DNA of 64,000 nucleotides from an uncultured Pelagibacteraceae bacterium (GCA_902601315.1 CACKMS010000005.1:1-64000); one strand, 5' to 3'. Shown: positions 46,905 to 56,562, numbered from the stretch's first letter. The notes: generated by a model from the letters alone, not told the origin. Made by a program: numbers and translations.

Positions 46905-47556
46905 ATTTTTCTTTAATAGAACTTCTCACTAAATTAGTAAGTTTTGCCTCCATTTGTTTAATAGTTAATTTAGTGGTGTCGACTAATACAGCATTTTCGG
47001 TCATAATCAAGGGACTAATTTTTCTTTTAGTGTCTTCATTATCCCTTTGAATTAAAGCTTTTTCGACTTGTTTTAAAGTTATCTTTTTATTTAGACTTTT
47101 AAACTCTTTAAGTCTTCTTTTTGCTTTTTCTTTTGTAGAGCACGTGAAGAAAAGTTTTAAGTCCGCTGTGGGCATTATTTTTGAACCTATATCTCTTCCT
47201 TCAACAACAACTAATCTATACTTATTAATAAAATTTTTTTGAAAACTTTTTAAAGCTTTTCTAACATAAGATTTTTTTGCAATAATTGATGATAATTTTG
47301 CTACCTCAGGATTATAAAGTTTTTTATTTTGTAATTTTTTTAAAGTTATGGACTTTGCAATTTTACCAATAAATCTTACGTTATATTTATTTTTATTCTC
47401 TAAAACTTTAAGAGCACAAAATCTATACAAGGTTCCACTTGAAAGGAATTTCATATTTAATTTTTTTGCAATTTGCTTACCACCAGTTGTTTTCCCAGAA
47501 GCACTACTTCCATCTGCTGCAATCTTAAATTCAATATTTCTATTTAGTTTTTTCAG
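46891..47556 (-). CDS. cmk: cytidylate kinase, CTG start
   Basis: CMP/dCMP kinase of 221 aa. The P-loop region (IAADGSSASGKTTGGKQIAK) lies upstream of the first ATG (47454), so an ATG start would remove the nucleotide-binding loop. The in-frame stretch back to a TAG contains no ATG, GTG or TTG. A CTG at 47556-47554 overlaps the aroA TGA as CTGA and is preceded, after 10 bases, by AGGAG (47571-47567), so CTG is the best start. Later motifs (EGRDIGSKIMPTADLKLFFT) are normal. It overlaps rpsA by 14 bases. Confidence 0.88.
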   Translation of the reverse strand: MKKLNRNIEFKIAADGSSASGKTTGGKQIAKKLNMKFLSSGTLYRFCALKVLENKNKYNVRFIGKIAKSITLKKLQNKKLYNPEVAKLSSIIAKKSYVRKALKSFQKNFINKYRLVVVEGRDIGSKIMPTADLKLFFTCSTKEKAKRRLKEFKSLNKKITLKQVEKALIQRDNEDTKRKISPLIMTENAVLVDTTKLTIKQMEAKLTNLVRSSIKEKYGNL

Positions 47557-48878
47557 TTTATGCTAGCTCCTAATTTTTTTAAAATTTTAAGAAATGTGGG
47601 AAATGATGTATTAATTGAGTCTTTATCGTTTATTTCCCATTTACCACCAAACGATAATGCAGCGATACAAGACATCATAAAAACTCTATGATCTTTTAAA
47701 TAATTTTTAATATAAATATTCTTGTTGATCTCGATATTAGGATTACCAAATATTTTAAGATTATCCTTTTTTCTCTCAACTTTAACTCCAATATTCTTTA
47801 GAAAACTTATAGCAATATCTAATCTTGGACTTTCTTTTTTATTCAGCTCTCCTAAATCTTTAAAGCTAGATATACCTTTTGCTTTTGCGGCTATTAAAAA
47901 AATTATTAGGAATTCATCTATCGCAGCACTATTTAAATATGAAGGACAATTAAAACCTTTAATATTTTTTGAACTCTCAACAACTATGTCAGATGTTTCC
48001 TCTCCTTTATACATTTGTTTATTTTTTAAACTAATTTTGCAATTCATTTTTTTTAAAATTGTAATTATTCCAGTTCTACTTTTATTGATATTAATTTTTT
48101 TAATTCTAATTTTTGAATTTTTTGAAAGAGCAGTTAAGACTATAAAAAAAGCACATGAACTAATATCTCCTGGAACATCATAATCAAATGCATCAAATTG
48201 CTTTAGACCATTAACTTCTATAAAATCAAAATTTTTATTTGATTTTATTTTGATTGGTAATTTTAAATATTTAAATAAAAGTTCAGTATGATTTCTTGAT
48301 TTTTTTGCTTTTATAATAGTGGTTCCAGGAGTATTTAAAGCTGCAAGCATTACAGAGCTTTTACATTGCGCACTTCCTCTTGTCTCAAAATAATTTATTG
48401 GTCTTAAAAAGTTAGTACCTAATATTTCAACTGGTAATGAGTTTGTTTTTGATCTTATATTTGTCCCAAATTTTTTTAATGGCTCTGTTACTCTTGAAAA
48501 ATCCCTTTTGGACAGACTTTTATCTCCAATAATTTTTACAGTTTTTTCTGATTTTACCAATAAACCTAATATCAACCGTGCAAGTGTTCCCGAGTTTCCT
48601 GCGCAGATTGTTGTTTTTTTTTTTATATTAAAGCCGTTTAATCCATATCCAAGAATTTTATATTTATTTCCTACTTTCTTGCATTCGATACCAAGTTTTT
48701 TTATACATCTAATTGCATTTAATACATCCTCAGATTCCAGTAAATTTGATATTGTAGAAACACCAATAGCTTGGCTCGCCAACAAAATTGCCCTGATAGA
48801 TAGACTTTTATCTGATGATACTTCTATTGTTTTATTAAATGGTTTAATTTTGTTAAATATTTTTATCTGGTTTGGCAT
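47553..48878 (-). CDS. aroA: 3-phosphoshikimate 1-carboxyvinyltransferase
   Basis: EPSP synthase, sixth shikimate step, 441 aa. It contains SDKSLSIRAILLASQA, the PEP-site GNSGTLARLILGLL (compare GNAGTxxR), RGSAQCKSSVMLAALN and KESPRLD. The loop GNSGT has Ser where class I plant-type enzymes have Ala. Its stop overlaps the cmk start; it begins seven bases after lptB. Confidence 0.95.
   Translation of the reverse strand: MPNQIKIFNKIKPFNKTIEVSSDKSLSIRAILLASQAIGVSTISNLLESEDVLNAIRCIKKLGIECKKVGNKYKILGYGLNGFNIKKKTTICAGNSGTLARLILGLLVKSEKTVKIIGDKSLSKRDFSRVTEPLKKFGTNIRSKTNSLPVEILGTNFLRPINYFETRGSAQCKSSVMLAALNTPGTTIIKAKKSRNHTELLFKYLKLPIKIKSNKNFDFIEVNGLKQFDAFDYDVPGDISSCAFFIVLTALSKNSKIRIKKININKSRTGIITILKKMNCKISLKNKQMYKGEETSDIVVESSKNIKGFNCPSYLNSAAIDEFLIIFLIAAKAKGISSFKDLGELNKKESPRLDIAISFLKNIGVKVERKKDNLKIFGNPNIEINKNIYIKNYLKDHRVFMMSCIAALSFGGKWEINDKDSINTSFPTFLKILKKLGASIN
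47567..47571 (-). promoter_or_regulatory. Shine-Dalgarno element deciding the cmk start
   Basis: AGGAG on the minus strand, within the last codons of aroA and 10 bases before the CTG start of cmk. Strong purine boxes of this kind are rare here, which makes it informative. Confidence 0.65.
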
Positions 48879-48885
48879 TTATGGA

Positions 48886-49662
48886 TTAGTTTATTTTGAA
48901 TTCATCACCAAAATAAGCTGATCTTGCATTTGTATCATTGATTATCTCACTCGGACTTCCAGATGCAATAATTTTTCCATTTGATAATACTATTGCTCTA
49001 TCAACGCAGCTTAAAAGATCTCTCGCTTGGTGGTCACATACAACTACTGTAATTCTTTCCATTGATTGTAAATTTACAATAATTTCCTGTAACATTTTAA
49101 TCGTCAATATATCTAAAGCTGCAAATGGTTCGTCTAGTAGCAAAATATTTGGATCATTTATTAAAGCCATTGCAATAACCAATTTTTTTTTTTGACCTCC
49201 TGACAAGTGTTTTGCTTTAATTTTTAAAAGAGAGTCGAATTCAAACTGAGAAATAATTTTCTCAATTTTTGTTTGTCTAAGATCTTTTTCTTTAACATGA
49301 ATTTCTGCAACAAGTTTCAAATTTTCATGAAGATTTAAATCCTGAATAAAGCCACCATGTTGTGGAACATAACCAAGTTTAAATCTTGTTGCTCTTTCGT
49401 AAATTGGAATATTTGTACAATCAACGTTATTAATTAAAACTTTTCCATAGCTAGGATCTTTCAATCCTGTGATGATATTAAAAATTGTAGATTTTCCAAC
49501 ACCATTTGGACCAAGCATTCCTAATACCTCGTTTCTATTAATCTTTAGGTTGAGATTATTTAATATTTGTCTTTTGTTGTAAAACATCGAGACTTTATTT
49601 AATTCAACAAGCGTTTCCTGTTCTTTAAAACTTTTAATTCTGAATTTTTTTATAACTGCCAT
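48886..49662 (-). CDS. lptB: LPS export ABC transporter ATP-binding protein
   Basis: 258-aa ABC ATPase. Walker A GPNGVGKST, signature LSGGQKKKLVIAMAL, Walker B ILLLDEPFAALD, and the switch His in VVVCDHQ. Context (after lptC and kdsD) identifies it as LptB, which powers LPS transport with LptFG. It shares one base with lptC. Confidence 0.92.
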   Translation of the reverse strand: MAVIKKFRIKSFKEQETLVELNKVSMFYNKRQILNNLNLKINRNEVLGMLGPNGVGKSTIFNIITGLKDPSYGKVLINNVDCTNIPIYERATRFKLGYVPQHGGFIQDLNLHENLKLVAEIHVKEKDLRQTKIEKIISQFEFDSLLKIKAKHLSGGQKKKLVIAMALINDPNILLLDEPFAALDILTIKMLQEIIVNLQSMERITVVVCDHQARDLLSCVDRAIVLSNGKIIASGSPSEIINDTNARSAYFGDEFKIN

Positions 49663-50420
49663 TATTGCTCAGTATTTATTTGTATTTTATCTTTTTCACT
49701 TTTATCAGGATTTATATCTATTTCTTTAGTTTCTATATTTAAGGCTATTTTTCCTGCCCTCATAGTTGAATTAGGATCAGTTACCACAACATTGTTATAT
49801 GCTATTGCAATATTTGTATCCATATTTATATCAAAATTATCGCAATTTATTTGATTGTCTTCATAATTTATTACCACATCCTTGTAAAATTTTGAACCAA
49901 GAGTTGATGAATTATATTCAGCAAAGTCTGAAATTATATATATTGTAGATCTCTCATTAGAGGTAATCTCGCCACTAACATTTTCAAGATCTAAGATATT
50001 TTTATCATTCTGATTAGTTTTTCCAGATGTTGCTAAAATTTTGTATTTATTGCCATTCTTATCTGCAGTTAAGTATTCAACATTCTTTACAGTATTTAAC
50101 ATATCAGAATCAATTTTATTTGCGACTGATTTTGAATTTCCCTTTTCAGCCTTTTTTTCTTTTGATTTTTCTAAATCTATTTTGTTTGTTTCAGTTTTTT
50201 TTTCCTTTCTTGATTCATCTATATTAGCTGAATTAACAACCTCTTTTTGATAATCAGTTTTGTTTTTTTCTTCTGAATTAGTATTTATTGTTCTCTCGTT
50301 TTGCTGAGGCATTTGGTCAACAACAATTCTTTCTTTCGAAAAATATTTAATATAAACGCCAGCAACAATAACAAAGATAATCACTAAAATAACTAATTGA
50401 ATTGCAGTTTTCGCTGACAT
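49662..50420 (-). CDS. lptC: LPS export periplasmic protein LptC-like
   Basis: 252 aa: an N-terminal membrane anchor (IQLVILVIIFVIVAGVYI), a polar Lys/Glu/Asn linker of about 75 residues, then a beta-rich OstA/LptC-like jellyroll (VEYLTADKNGNKYKILATSG to the C-terminus). LptC passes LPS from LptFG to LptA. The linker is long for the family. No separate lptA lies between it and lptB, unlike the common lptC-lptA-lptB order. Fold assignment is from pattern and context. Confidence 0.78.
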   Translation of the reverse strand: MSAKTAIQLVILVIIFVIVAGVYIKYFSKERIVVDQMPQQNERTINTNSEEKNKTDYQKEVVNSANIDESRKEKKTETNKIDLEKSKEKKAEKGNSKSVANKIDSDMLNTVKNVEYLTADKNGNKYKILATSGKTNQNDKNILDLENVSGEITSNERSTIYIISDFAEYNSSTLGSKFYKDVVINYEDNQINCDNFDINMDTNIAIAYNNVVVTDPNSTMRAGKIALNIETKEIDINPDKSEKDKIQINTEQ

Positions 50421-51398
50421 CTAGCTTATGTTAGCGTTAAGAATGTTATGGATATGTAATATTCCAATAGTTATATTTTTTCGTTTTCCACTATGAACAC
50501 ATAAACTTGTAATACGGTTAGTATTCATTATCTCTAAAGCTTTTACAGCCAAAGTATCTTTTTCTACGCTTATTGGATTTTTTTTCATAACATCATTTAT
50601 TTTAACTCTCTGAAAATCTAAATTTCTTTGGTTTATTCTTTTAATGTCACCATCAGTTAAAATACCAACTGTAAATTTATTTTTTCTTACGAATAATACA
50701 CCTAAACCTTTTTTTGAAATAAAATTTATTGCTTTTTTCATTGTAATATTATGATTAACAAAAGGAATTTTGTTCCCTTTTAACATAATATCTGCAACAG
50801 TTTTTAATTTTGTGCCCAATGATCCTGCTGGATGGTATTTTTTAAAATCTAATTTGCCAAATTTTTTTGCAACCATGCATGTAATTGCAATTGCATCACC
50901 AAGAGCAAGTTGATTTGTTGTGCTTGAAGTTGGAACAAAATTTCCAGGTCCAGCTTCTTTCACATTTGGAATTAATACTTTAATATCTGAATTTTTATAC
51001 AATAGTGATTGTTTATTTGATGTAATTCCAATTAGTTTAATACTCCTGTTTCTTGAGCAAAATTGAATTATATTTTTTAATTCATTTGATGATCCACTCA
51101 AACTAATTAATATTACAACATCATTAGAATTTATTTGACCCATATCACCATGAGATGCATTAGAGGCATCCATAAAGAATGAAGGTGTTCCAGTAGATGA
51201 AAAAGTTGCAGCCCATTTTTTACTTATAATTCCACTTTTTCCTACACCAGATACAATCACTTTTCCATGTTTACAATTCAATATAACTTTAATTATTTGA
51301 TCAAAAGAAGGTCCAATCGACAATTTTAATTTTTTTAATCCTTCAATTTCATTTTGAATTACTTTCTTGGCAATAATTTTATATTTTATCTTTTTCAT
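50421..51398 (-). CDS. kdsD: arabinose-5-phosphate isomerase
   Basis: 325-aa KpsF/GutQ family enzyme making D-arabinose 5-phosphate for Kdo. The SIS domain (VSGVGKSGIISKKWAATFSSTGTPSFFMDASNASHGDMGQ) is followed by two CBS repeats. The start is ATG 51398, overlapping the rnd stop as TAATG; a TTG at 51410 is less likely. Together with kdsB at 56661 it shows the cell makes Kdo-type LPS. Confidence 0.94.
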   Translation of the reverse strand: MKKIKYKIIAKKVIQNEIEGLKKLKLSIGPSFDQIIKVILNCKHGKVIVSGVGKSGIISKKWAATFSSTGTPSFFMDASNASHGDMGQINSNDVVILISLSGSSNELKNIIQFCSRNRSIKLIGITSNKQSLLYKNSDIKVLIPNVKEAGPGNFVPTSSTTNQLALGDAIAITCMVAKKFGKLDFKKYHPAGSLGTKLKTVADIMLKGNKIPFVNHNITMKKAINFISKKGLGVLFVRKNKFTVGILTDGDIKRINQRNLDFQRVKINDVMKKNPISVEKDTLAVKALEIMNTNRITSLCVHSGKRKNITIGILHIHNILNANIS

Positions 51399-52009
51399 TA
51401 ATGAGACCAAATATCGTCCTTGAATGAAGCTAGGTCCAGATCAACTCTGGTTGCTATAAAATTAATTGTGCTTTTGTAGAGATTTATTCTTTTTTCCCGG
51501 ATTAATATTTTTTCTAAGCCCTCAAAAATCTTATGTAAGTGAATTACATCATTGGCACAATATTTAAGTTGTTTTTCTGTGAGTTCTCCACCAAAGTCAG
51601 ACGTTTGCAATTGTTTATTCACATCTATGCCTATAAATTCTTTTATAAGATCTTTTAACCCATGTTTATCTGAAAAAGTTCTAGCTAATTTAGAAGCTAT
51701 TTTAGAACATTCTATATTTTGGACATCCACCTTTAAATATTTTTTAATGAAAAGCATATCTGCTCTAGCAAAATGAAAAATTTTTTTTATATTTTTATCA
51801 TTTAATAGTTTTTTTAAATTTGGGGCATTATAATTTTCTTTGTCCAATTGAATAATATGAGCATCATTATTTCCATTAGAAATCTGAACTAAACACAGTC
51901 TATCTCTTTCGACATTTAGTCCCATGAACTCGCAATCGATTGCAATTTTGTCACTAAAAGCTAAATCATCTGGTAAATCGAACTTATGTAATTTAATATC
52001 CAAATTCAT
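51398..52009 (-). CDS. rnd: RNase D-like 3'-5' exoribonuclease
   Basis: 203 aa holding only the DEDDy exonuclease domain: IAIDCEFMGL (DxE), HFARADMLFI, KHGLKDLIKEF and YCANDVIHLHKIF. The C-terminal HRDC domains of full RNase D are absent, as in the short alphaproteobacterial form. It heads the 12.6-kb minus-strand run and is divergent from the gene at 52027 with 17 bases between starts. Confidence 0.9.
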   Translation of the reverse strand: MNLDIKLHKFDLPDDLAFSDKIAIDCEFMGLNVERDRLCLVQISNGNNDAHIIQLDKENYNAPNLKKLLNDKNIKKIFHFARADMLFIKKYLKVDVQNIECSKIASKLARTFSDKHGLKDLIKEFIGIDVNKQLQTSDFGGELTEKQLKYCANDVIHLHKIFEGLEKILIREKRINLYKSTINFIATRVDLDLASFKDDIWSH

Positions 52010-52026
52010 TTGAGAAAACTATATAT

Positions 52027-52989
52027 ATGAAACTTAAAGAAATTCTAGTTTTTGGAGCTACAGGAAATATTGGACGAAATCTTATTCGTAAACTTACTAA
52101 AAATAACTATAAAGTAGTAGCTGTTACAAGGAATATTCACCAAAAAGGCTTTAAATTAAAAACTCAAGCCAATCCAGGATATTTAGACTTAGTAGAATTG
52201 GAGAGCCTTGATGAGAAAAAAATTAAGGATTTATTTGATGGTTGCTCTATATGTGTAAACCTTGTCGGTATTTTATATGAAAAAAAAAAAGGTCAATTTA
52301 ATAAGATACACTCAAAATTTCCAAATATTCTCTCAAAAATTGCAAAAGAAAAAAAAATTGATCAATTCATTCACGTTTCTGCATTAGGAGTTGAAAATGC
52401 TCTAGACAGTATTTATGCAAAAAGTAAGTTAGATGGAGAAATAAATGTAAGAAAAAACTTCAAAAATTCACTAATTTTAAAACCATCAATTGTTTATGGA
52501 ATTGATGATAATTTTACAACAAATTTTATGTCTCTTTTATCTAAACTACCGTTTATGCCATTATATTATAATGGTGAAACAAAATTTTATCCAATACATG
52601 TCTCAGATTTAACAGAAATAATATTCCAGATAATTTCTAAAGAAATTAAAAATGAGATTATAGAATGTGTAGGTCCCGAGGAATTTACGTTCAAAGAAAT
52701 TCTAAAAAAAATATTAAAATCTATTCGTAAAAAACGTTTATTAATTCCAATGCCTTTGCCGATTGCAAAAATTACGGCCTTATTTTTAGGACTTTTACCT
52801 AAACCATTGTTAACCTCTGATCAATTAATACTATTGAGATATGACAACATACCTACAAAGAAGTATAAAACTAACTTTGATCTTGGATTAGGTGCAAATA
52901 AAAAGTTTGAAGATGAGATAGAAAAATATAGTTATAATTGGAGATCAGGCGGTCAATATACTAGAAAAAATAATCAGGAGATCACTTAA
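52027..52989 (+). CDS. NAD(P)-binding protein, complex I NDUFA9-like
   Basis: 320 aa of the atypical short-chain dehydrogenase class. A Rossmann GATGNIGRNLI opens the protein, followed by the NLVGILYE and FIHVSALGVE strands and a YAKSK segment (Tyr-x-x-x-Lys) near residue 140. The overall pattern is that of alphaproteobacterial NDUFA9-like proteins of complex I or ubiquinone-related reductases. It shares one base with the next gene. Confidence 0.82.
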   Translation: MKLKEILVFGATGNIGRNLIRKLTKNNYKVVAVTRNIHQKGFKLKTQANPGYLDLVELESLDEKKIKDLFDGCSICVNLVGILYEKKKGQFNKIHSKFPNILSKIAKEKKIDQFIHVSALGVENALDSIYAKSKLDGEINVRKNFKNSLILKPSIVYGIDDNFTTNFMSLLSKLPFMPLYYNGETKFYPIHVSDLTEIIFQIISKEIKNEIIECVGPEEFTFKEILKKILKSIRKKRLLIPMPLPIAKITALFLGLLPKPLLTSDQLILLRYDNIPTKKYKTNFDLGLGANKKFEDEIEKYSYNWRSGGQYTRKNNQEIT

Positions 52990-53267
52990 TGTTAAATTAT
53001 TTAGTTTTTGGTATTGCAATCATTATTTTTGCTACAGTTTTAATAATTTCAGGAAAAGCCATTAGTAGAGGTATAGAGGCAAAACAAAATATGAAACATA
53101 AATCTGAGGATGAAAAAATAGCTATAAGTGATACCGAGGAAAATGCAAACATCTCAAAATCTAATCCTAATTTCATTGATCAAATTAATGATTTAAATAA
53201 ACTTAAAGAGCAGGGCATTATTTCAGATGAGGAATTTAAGAAAGCTAAAGAAAAGATCTTAAATTAG
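52989..53267 (+). CDS. SHOCT-domain small membrane protein
   Basis: 92 aa: an N-terminal transmembrane helix (YLVFGIAIIIFATVLIIS), a polar linker, and a C-terminal SHOCT motif (DQINDLNKLKEQGIISDEEFKKAKEKIL). SHOCT domains are short oligomerisation modules. It overlaps gcrA's end by four bases. Confidence 0.8.
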   Translation: MLNYLVFGIAIIIFATVLIISGKAISRGIEAKQNMKHKSEDEKIAISDTEENANISKSNPNFIDQINDLNKLKEQGIISDEEFKKAKEKILN

Positions 53268-53755
53268 GCTGATTTAATTTTTTTCTCTATGAACTGCGGA
53301 ACCTCATCATCTTTTTCAACAACATCATCTTTTTTACCTTTTGGTTGGAAAACAACCATTAAATGAAGTGGGCAGTACGAAAACTTTTCTACAGTTTTTC
53401 TTCCACAAAAAGATGAACTTTCCTCATCTGGATGCCCCTCCATATATTTGCAGGTATCCTCTGTAAGTTCCTCAAGTTGTAAATTTTTAGCTGGTTCGAA
53501 ATTTTTATCTAAAAGTAAAGATCTAAATTTACTTTTTCTTCCTTTCTTTGCATTGATATTTTCATTTGCTTTCCGAGAATTGTTAAGATTAATAGCTGAT
53601 CTAGTTTTTATTTTTGCGGACAAATTTAGTCTATGAGCTTTACCAATAACTGCATTTCTGCTGATACCGCCGATTATTTCTGCTATCTGACTTGCAGTTT
53701 GGCCCTTACCCCATAACTCTTTTAATTTATTAACTTTTTCTTCTGTCCAGCTCAT
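53264..53755 (-). CDS. gcrA: GcrA cell-cycle regulator
   Basis: 163 aa. The helix-turn-helix starts MSWTEEKVNKLKELWGKGQTASQIAEIIG with NAVIGKAHRLNL, the GcrA signature. The C-terminal sigma-70-binding part contains CKYMEGHPDEESSSFCGRKTVEKFSYCPLHLMV, with conserved Cys and His. GcrA acts with CcrM methylation (GANTC) in Caulobacter. It is divergent from argD across 174 bases. Confidence 0.95.
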   Translation of the reverse strand: MSWTEEKVNKLKELWGKGQTASQIAEIIGGISRNAVIGKAHRLNLSAKIKTRSAINLNNSRKANENINAKKGRKSKFRSLLLDKNFEPAKNLQLEELTEDTCKYMEGHPDEESSSFCGRKTVEKFSYCPLHLMVVFQPKGKKDDVVEKDDEVPQFIEKKIKSA

Positions 53756-53929
53756 ATTTTACTACATTTTGTAGTTTATATTATTTATATAACATTATGT
53801 TGAAACATAAATAACCTAAAATACAAGACAAATTTTGGTTTTTTTAACAAGTTAATAATTTATATAATAATAACCTATGGTTGCAATATAACGATTAGTA
53901 AAAACCAATATTAAACAAATTTATAATTA

Positions 53930-55105
53930 ATGAATAAAAGCTCTTTAGCAAATAACTATAAAAGAAGAAATTTATCTTTTAAAAAAGGAATTGGCAGTTT
54001 TCTTTATTCATCAAAAGGAGAAAAGTATTTAGACTTTGTTCAGGGAATAGCTGTAAACTCTCTCGGACACGCTAATCCATATTTGTATGGGAAATTAAAA
54101 GATCAAGCCAAAAAACTTTGGCATGTATCTAATGCATTTATAATTCCTGAGGGAGAAAATTTAGCAAAAAGACTTACAAAAAATACATTTGCAGATGCTG
54201 TAATCTTTCAGAATAGTGGTGCAGAGGCAACTGAGGCAGCTATAAAAGTTGCAAGAAGATATTTTTATTCTATTGGAAAACCAAACAAAAATAGAATTAT
54301 ATGTATTAAAAACTCATTTCATGGAAGAACTATTGCTGCAATAAATGCTAGTGGATCAAAAAAAATGACAGAGGGCTTTGGACCAAAAGTTCCGGGTTTT
54401 GACCACTTTGAGTTTGGAAATCACAAAAAAATGCAGAAACTAATAAACAAAAATACAGCCGCTATAATGGTTGAAACAATTCTTGGAGAAGGCGGCATCA
54501 AGACTATTCCAGATTTTTGTATCAAAGAATTAAGAAAACTTTGCAATAAGAAAGGTATTTTGCTTATTTTGGATGAAGTCCAGTGTGGTATTGGAAGATC
54601 AGGTACTTTTCTTGCATTCGAGTCTGCGAAAGTAAAACCTGATATTGTGCCTATAGCAAAAGGTATCGGTGGAGGATTCCCAATTGGAGCAGTTTTAATG
54701 ACAAAAAAAGTTGCAAATGGAATGTTGCCTGGAACTCATGGTTCCACATTTGGTGGTAATCCTTTAGCAATGACAGTCGGCAATGCAGTACTTGATCAAA
54801 TTTTAAAAAAAGGATTTCTACAAAATGTTAAAAAATTATCAAAATATTTTCATTCAGAATTAAATAAAATTAAAGAACAATTTCCTAAAATTATTAAAGA
54901 GGTAAGAGGCAGAGGTTTATTAATTGGTTTACAATTAAATTTTGATCAGACAAAATTTATTCAGCAACTGATGAACAATAGGTTGCTTACAATACGCGCG
55001 GCAGAAAATGTAATAAGAATATTGCCTCCGCTTAATGTAAAAAAATCCGAGATCAATTTTGCTTTAAAAATAATAAGAAGAGTTTGTAAAAATTACAAAA
55101 TATGA
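53930..55105 (+). CDS. argD: acetylornithine aminotransferase
   Basis: 391-aa class III PLP transaminase of arginine synthesis (may also serve DAP). It contains VQGIAVNSLGHANP, the pocket FQNSGAEATEAAIKVAR, the Asp of ILDEVQCGIGRSG and the PLP Lys in PIAKGIGGGFPIGA, plus THGSTFGGNPLA. Four-base overlap with argF. Confidence 0.96.
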   Translation: MNKSSLANNYKRRNLSFKKGIGSFLYSSKGEKYLDFVQGIAVNSLGHANPYLYGKLKDQAKKLWHVSNAFIIPEGENLAKRLTKNTFADAVIFQNSGAEATEAAIKVARRYFYSIGKPNKNRIICIKNSFHGRTIAAINASGSKKMTEGFGPKVPGFDHFEFGNHKKMQKLINKNTAAIMVETILGEGGIKTIPDFCIKELRKLCNKKGILLILDEVQCGIGRSGTFLAFESAKVKPDIVPIAKGIGGGFPIGAVLMTKKVANGMLPGTHGSTFGGNPLAMTVGNAVLDQILKKGFLQNVKKLSKYFHSELNKIKEQFPKIIKEVRGRGLLIGLQLNFDQTKFIQQLMNNRLLTIRAAENVIRILPPLNVKKSEINFALKIIRRVCKNYKI

Positions 55106-56031
55106 GACATTTTATAAATATAAAAGATATATCATCAAAAGACCTTCGAAAAATCTTAGATGATGCAAAAAAAAGAAAAAACAGAAGAAAAAATTTAAGT
55201 ACACTTGATATTGATAAAGATAGACCACTTCGTGGAAAGTTATTAATACAAATGTTTGAAAAACCTAGTTCTAGAACAAGGCTAAGTTTTTATCTTGCTA
55301 TAAAACAATTAGGTGGTGGCACATTAACTGTAAAATCTAAAGAAATTCATCTGGGCAAAGGCGAAGAGAGTCTTGCAGATACAGCTAAAATTTTATCTAC
55401 TTATGGTGATGGTTTTATGCTTAGAACTGATAGTGATAATAAAATACAAGAATTTTGTAAATACTCAAATATCCCAGTAATTAATGGCCTAAGTCCATCA
55501 TCTCATCCTACACAAATTCTCTCAGATGTTTTTACAGTTGAGGAATTAAAAAAAAAACCAATTTCAAAACTCAATATATCTTGGATAGGTGACTGTAATA
55601 ATGTTCTAAATAGTTTGATTGCTGCAAGTGTAAAATTTTCTTTTCAATTAAATATTGGATGTCCAAAAAATTATAAACCTAAAAAGTTTGTTTTGAATTG
55701 GGTTAAGAAGAATAAAAGAGCCATCAATATTTTTCATGACCCAAAAAAAGCAGTAAAAAACGCTGATGTAATTTTTTCAGATAAAGTAATTTCTCTTAAC
55801 GATCGTGTGAATATAAAGAAAAAGATTAAAGAATTTAAAAAATTTATAATAGATGAAAAATTATTAAACAGTGCAAAAAAAGATGTAATTTTTCTTCACT
55901 GTTTACCAAGAGGAAATGAAGTTACAAACAAAGTATTCCTTGGAAAAAAATCTCATGTTTGGCAGCAAGCAGCTAATAGAGTGCATGTTCAAAAAAGTAT
56001 TTTGTTATATTGTTTTGATAAATTAAGGTAA
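55102..56031 (+). CDS. argF: ornithine carbamoyltransferase
   Basis: 309 aa. The carbamoyl-phosphate motif FEKPSSRTRLSF (compare STRTR), HPTQILSDVFT, and the ornithine-site HCLPRG are all present. It is coupled to argD and convergent with cycM with a nine-base overlap. Confidence 0.97.
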   Translation: MRHFINIKDISSKDLRKILDDAKKRKNRRKNLSTLDIDKDRPLRGKLLIQMFEKPSSRTRLSFYLAIKQLGGGTLTVKSKEIHLGKGEESLADTAKILSTYGDGFMLRTDSDNKIQEFCKYSNIPVINGLSPSSHPTQILSDVFTVEELKKKPISKLNISWIGDCNNVLNSLIAASVKFSFQLNIGCPKNYKPKKFVLNWVKKNKRAINIFHDPKKAVKNADVIFSDKVISLNDRVNIKKKIKEFKKFIIDEKLLNSAKKDVIFLHCLPRGNEVTNKVFLGKKSHVWQQAANRVHVQKSILLYCFDKLR

Positions 56032-56562
56032 AGGTAGTGGATTATCAGAATTTTTATTTAAAAAAAGGATAACAGAGGCTCTATCTTTTTCTTTTCTTAA
56101 ACCCGCAAATGCCATTTTAGTACCTTTTATGTAAGATTGAGGTTTTCTTAAATAACCATTCATCTCTTCAAAAGTCCAACTTTTATCATAACTCGCCATT
56201 GCTTTTGAATATTTATAATCACTGATCGCTGCAACTTGTCTTCCTAATACACCATAAAGTGCCGGTCCAATTTTGTTTGCACCACCTTTATTTACTACAT
56301 GACAGGCTGTACATTTTTTAAAAACTTTTTCTCCATGCTCAACTGTACCAAGTGCTAAAAGAGCTGCAATATCAACTTCTTGAACCTTAGCAGCTTTCAC
56401 ACTTTGAGAACTAATGTCAGTATCAGGTAGCTCAACCTTGTAACCAGCTTTCTCAGGCTTTTCTATAAAGAAGACTATGTCAGCTATTTTTCCAATACCT
56501 ATAACTAATAGAGCCACAAGTAATACTGCAGCAATAATTTTATTTACTTCAAATGAGTCCAT
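56023..56562 (-). CDS. cycM: membrane-anchored cytochrome c (CycM-type)
   Basis: 179 aa. An uncleaved N-terminal anchor (IIAAVLLVALLVIGIGKIADIVFF), a linker, then a class I cytochrome with CTACH haem motif, YKYSKAM, and the Met ligand in GTKMAFAG. In alphaproteobacteria CycM carries electrons between complex III and cytochrome oxidase. It is divergent from kdsB. Confidence 0.93.
   Translation of the reverse strand: MDSFEVNKIIAAVLLVALLVIGIGKIADIVFFIEKPEKAGYKVELPDTDISSQSVKAAKVQEVDIAALLALGTVEHGEKVFKKCTACHVVNKGGANKIGPALYGVLGRQVAAISDYKYSKAMASYDKSWTFEEMNGYLRKPQSYIKGTKMAFAGLRKEKDRASVILFLNKNSDNPLPLP

Noticed and set aside
46891-47454. cmk starting at ATG 47454
   Set aside because: Would delete the P-loop needed for kinase activity.
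48508-48921. Plus-strand ORF opposite aroA
   Set aside because: Antisense shadow of EPSP synthase without family features.
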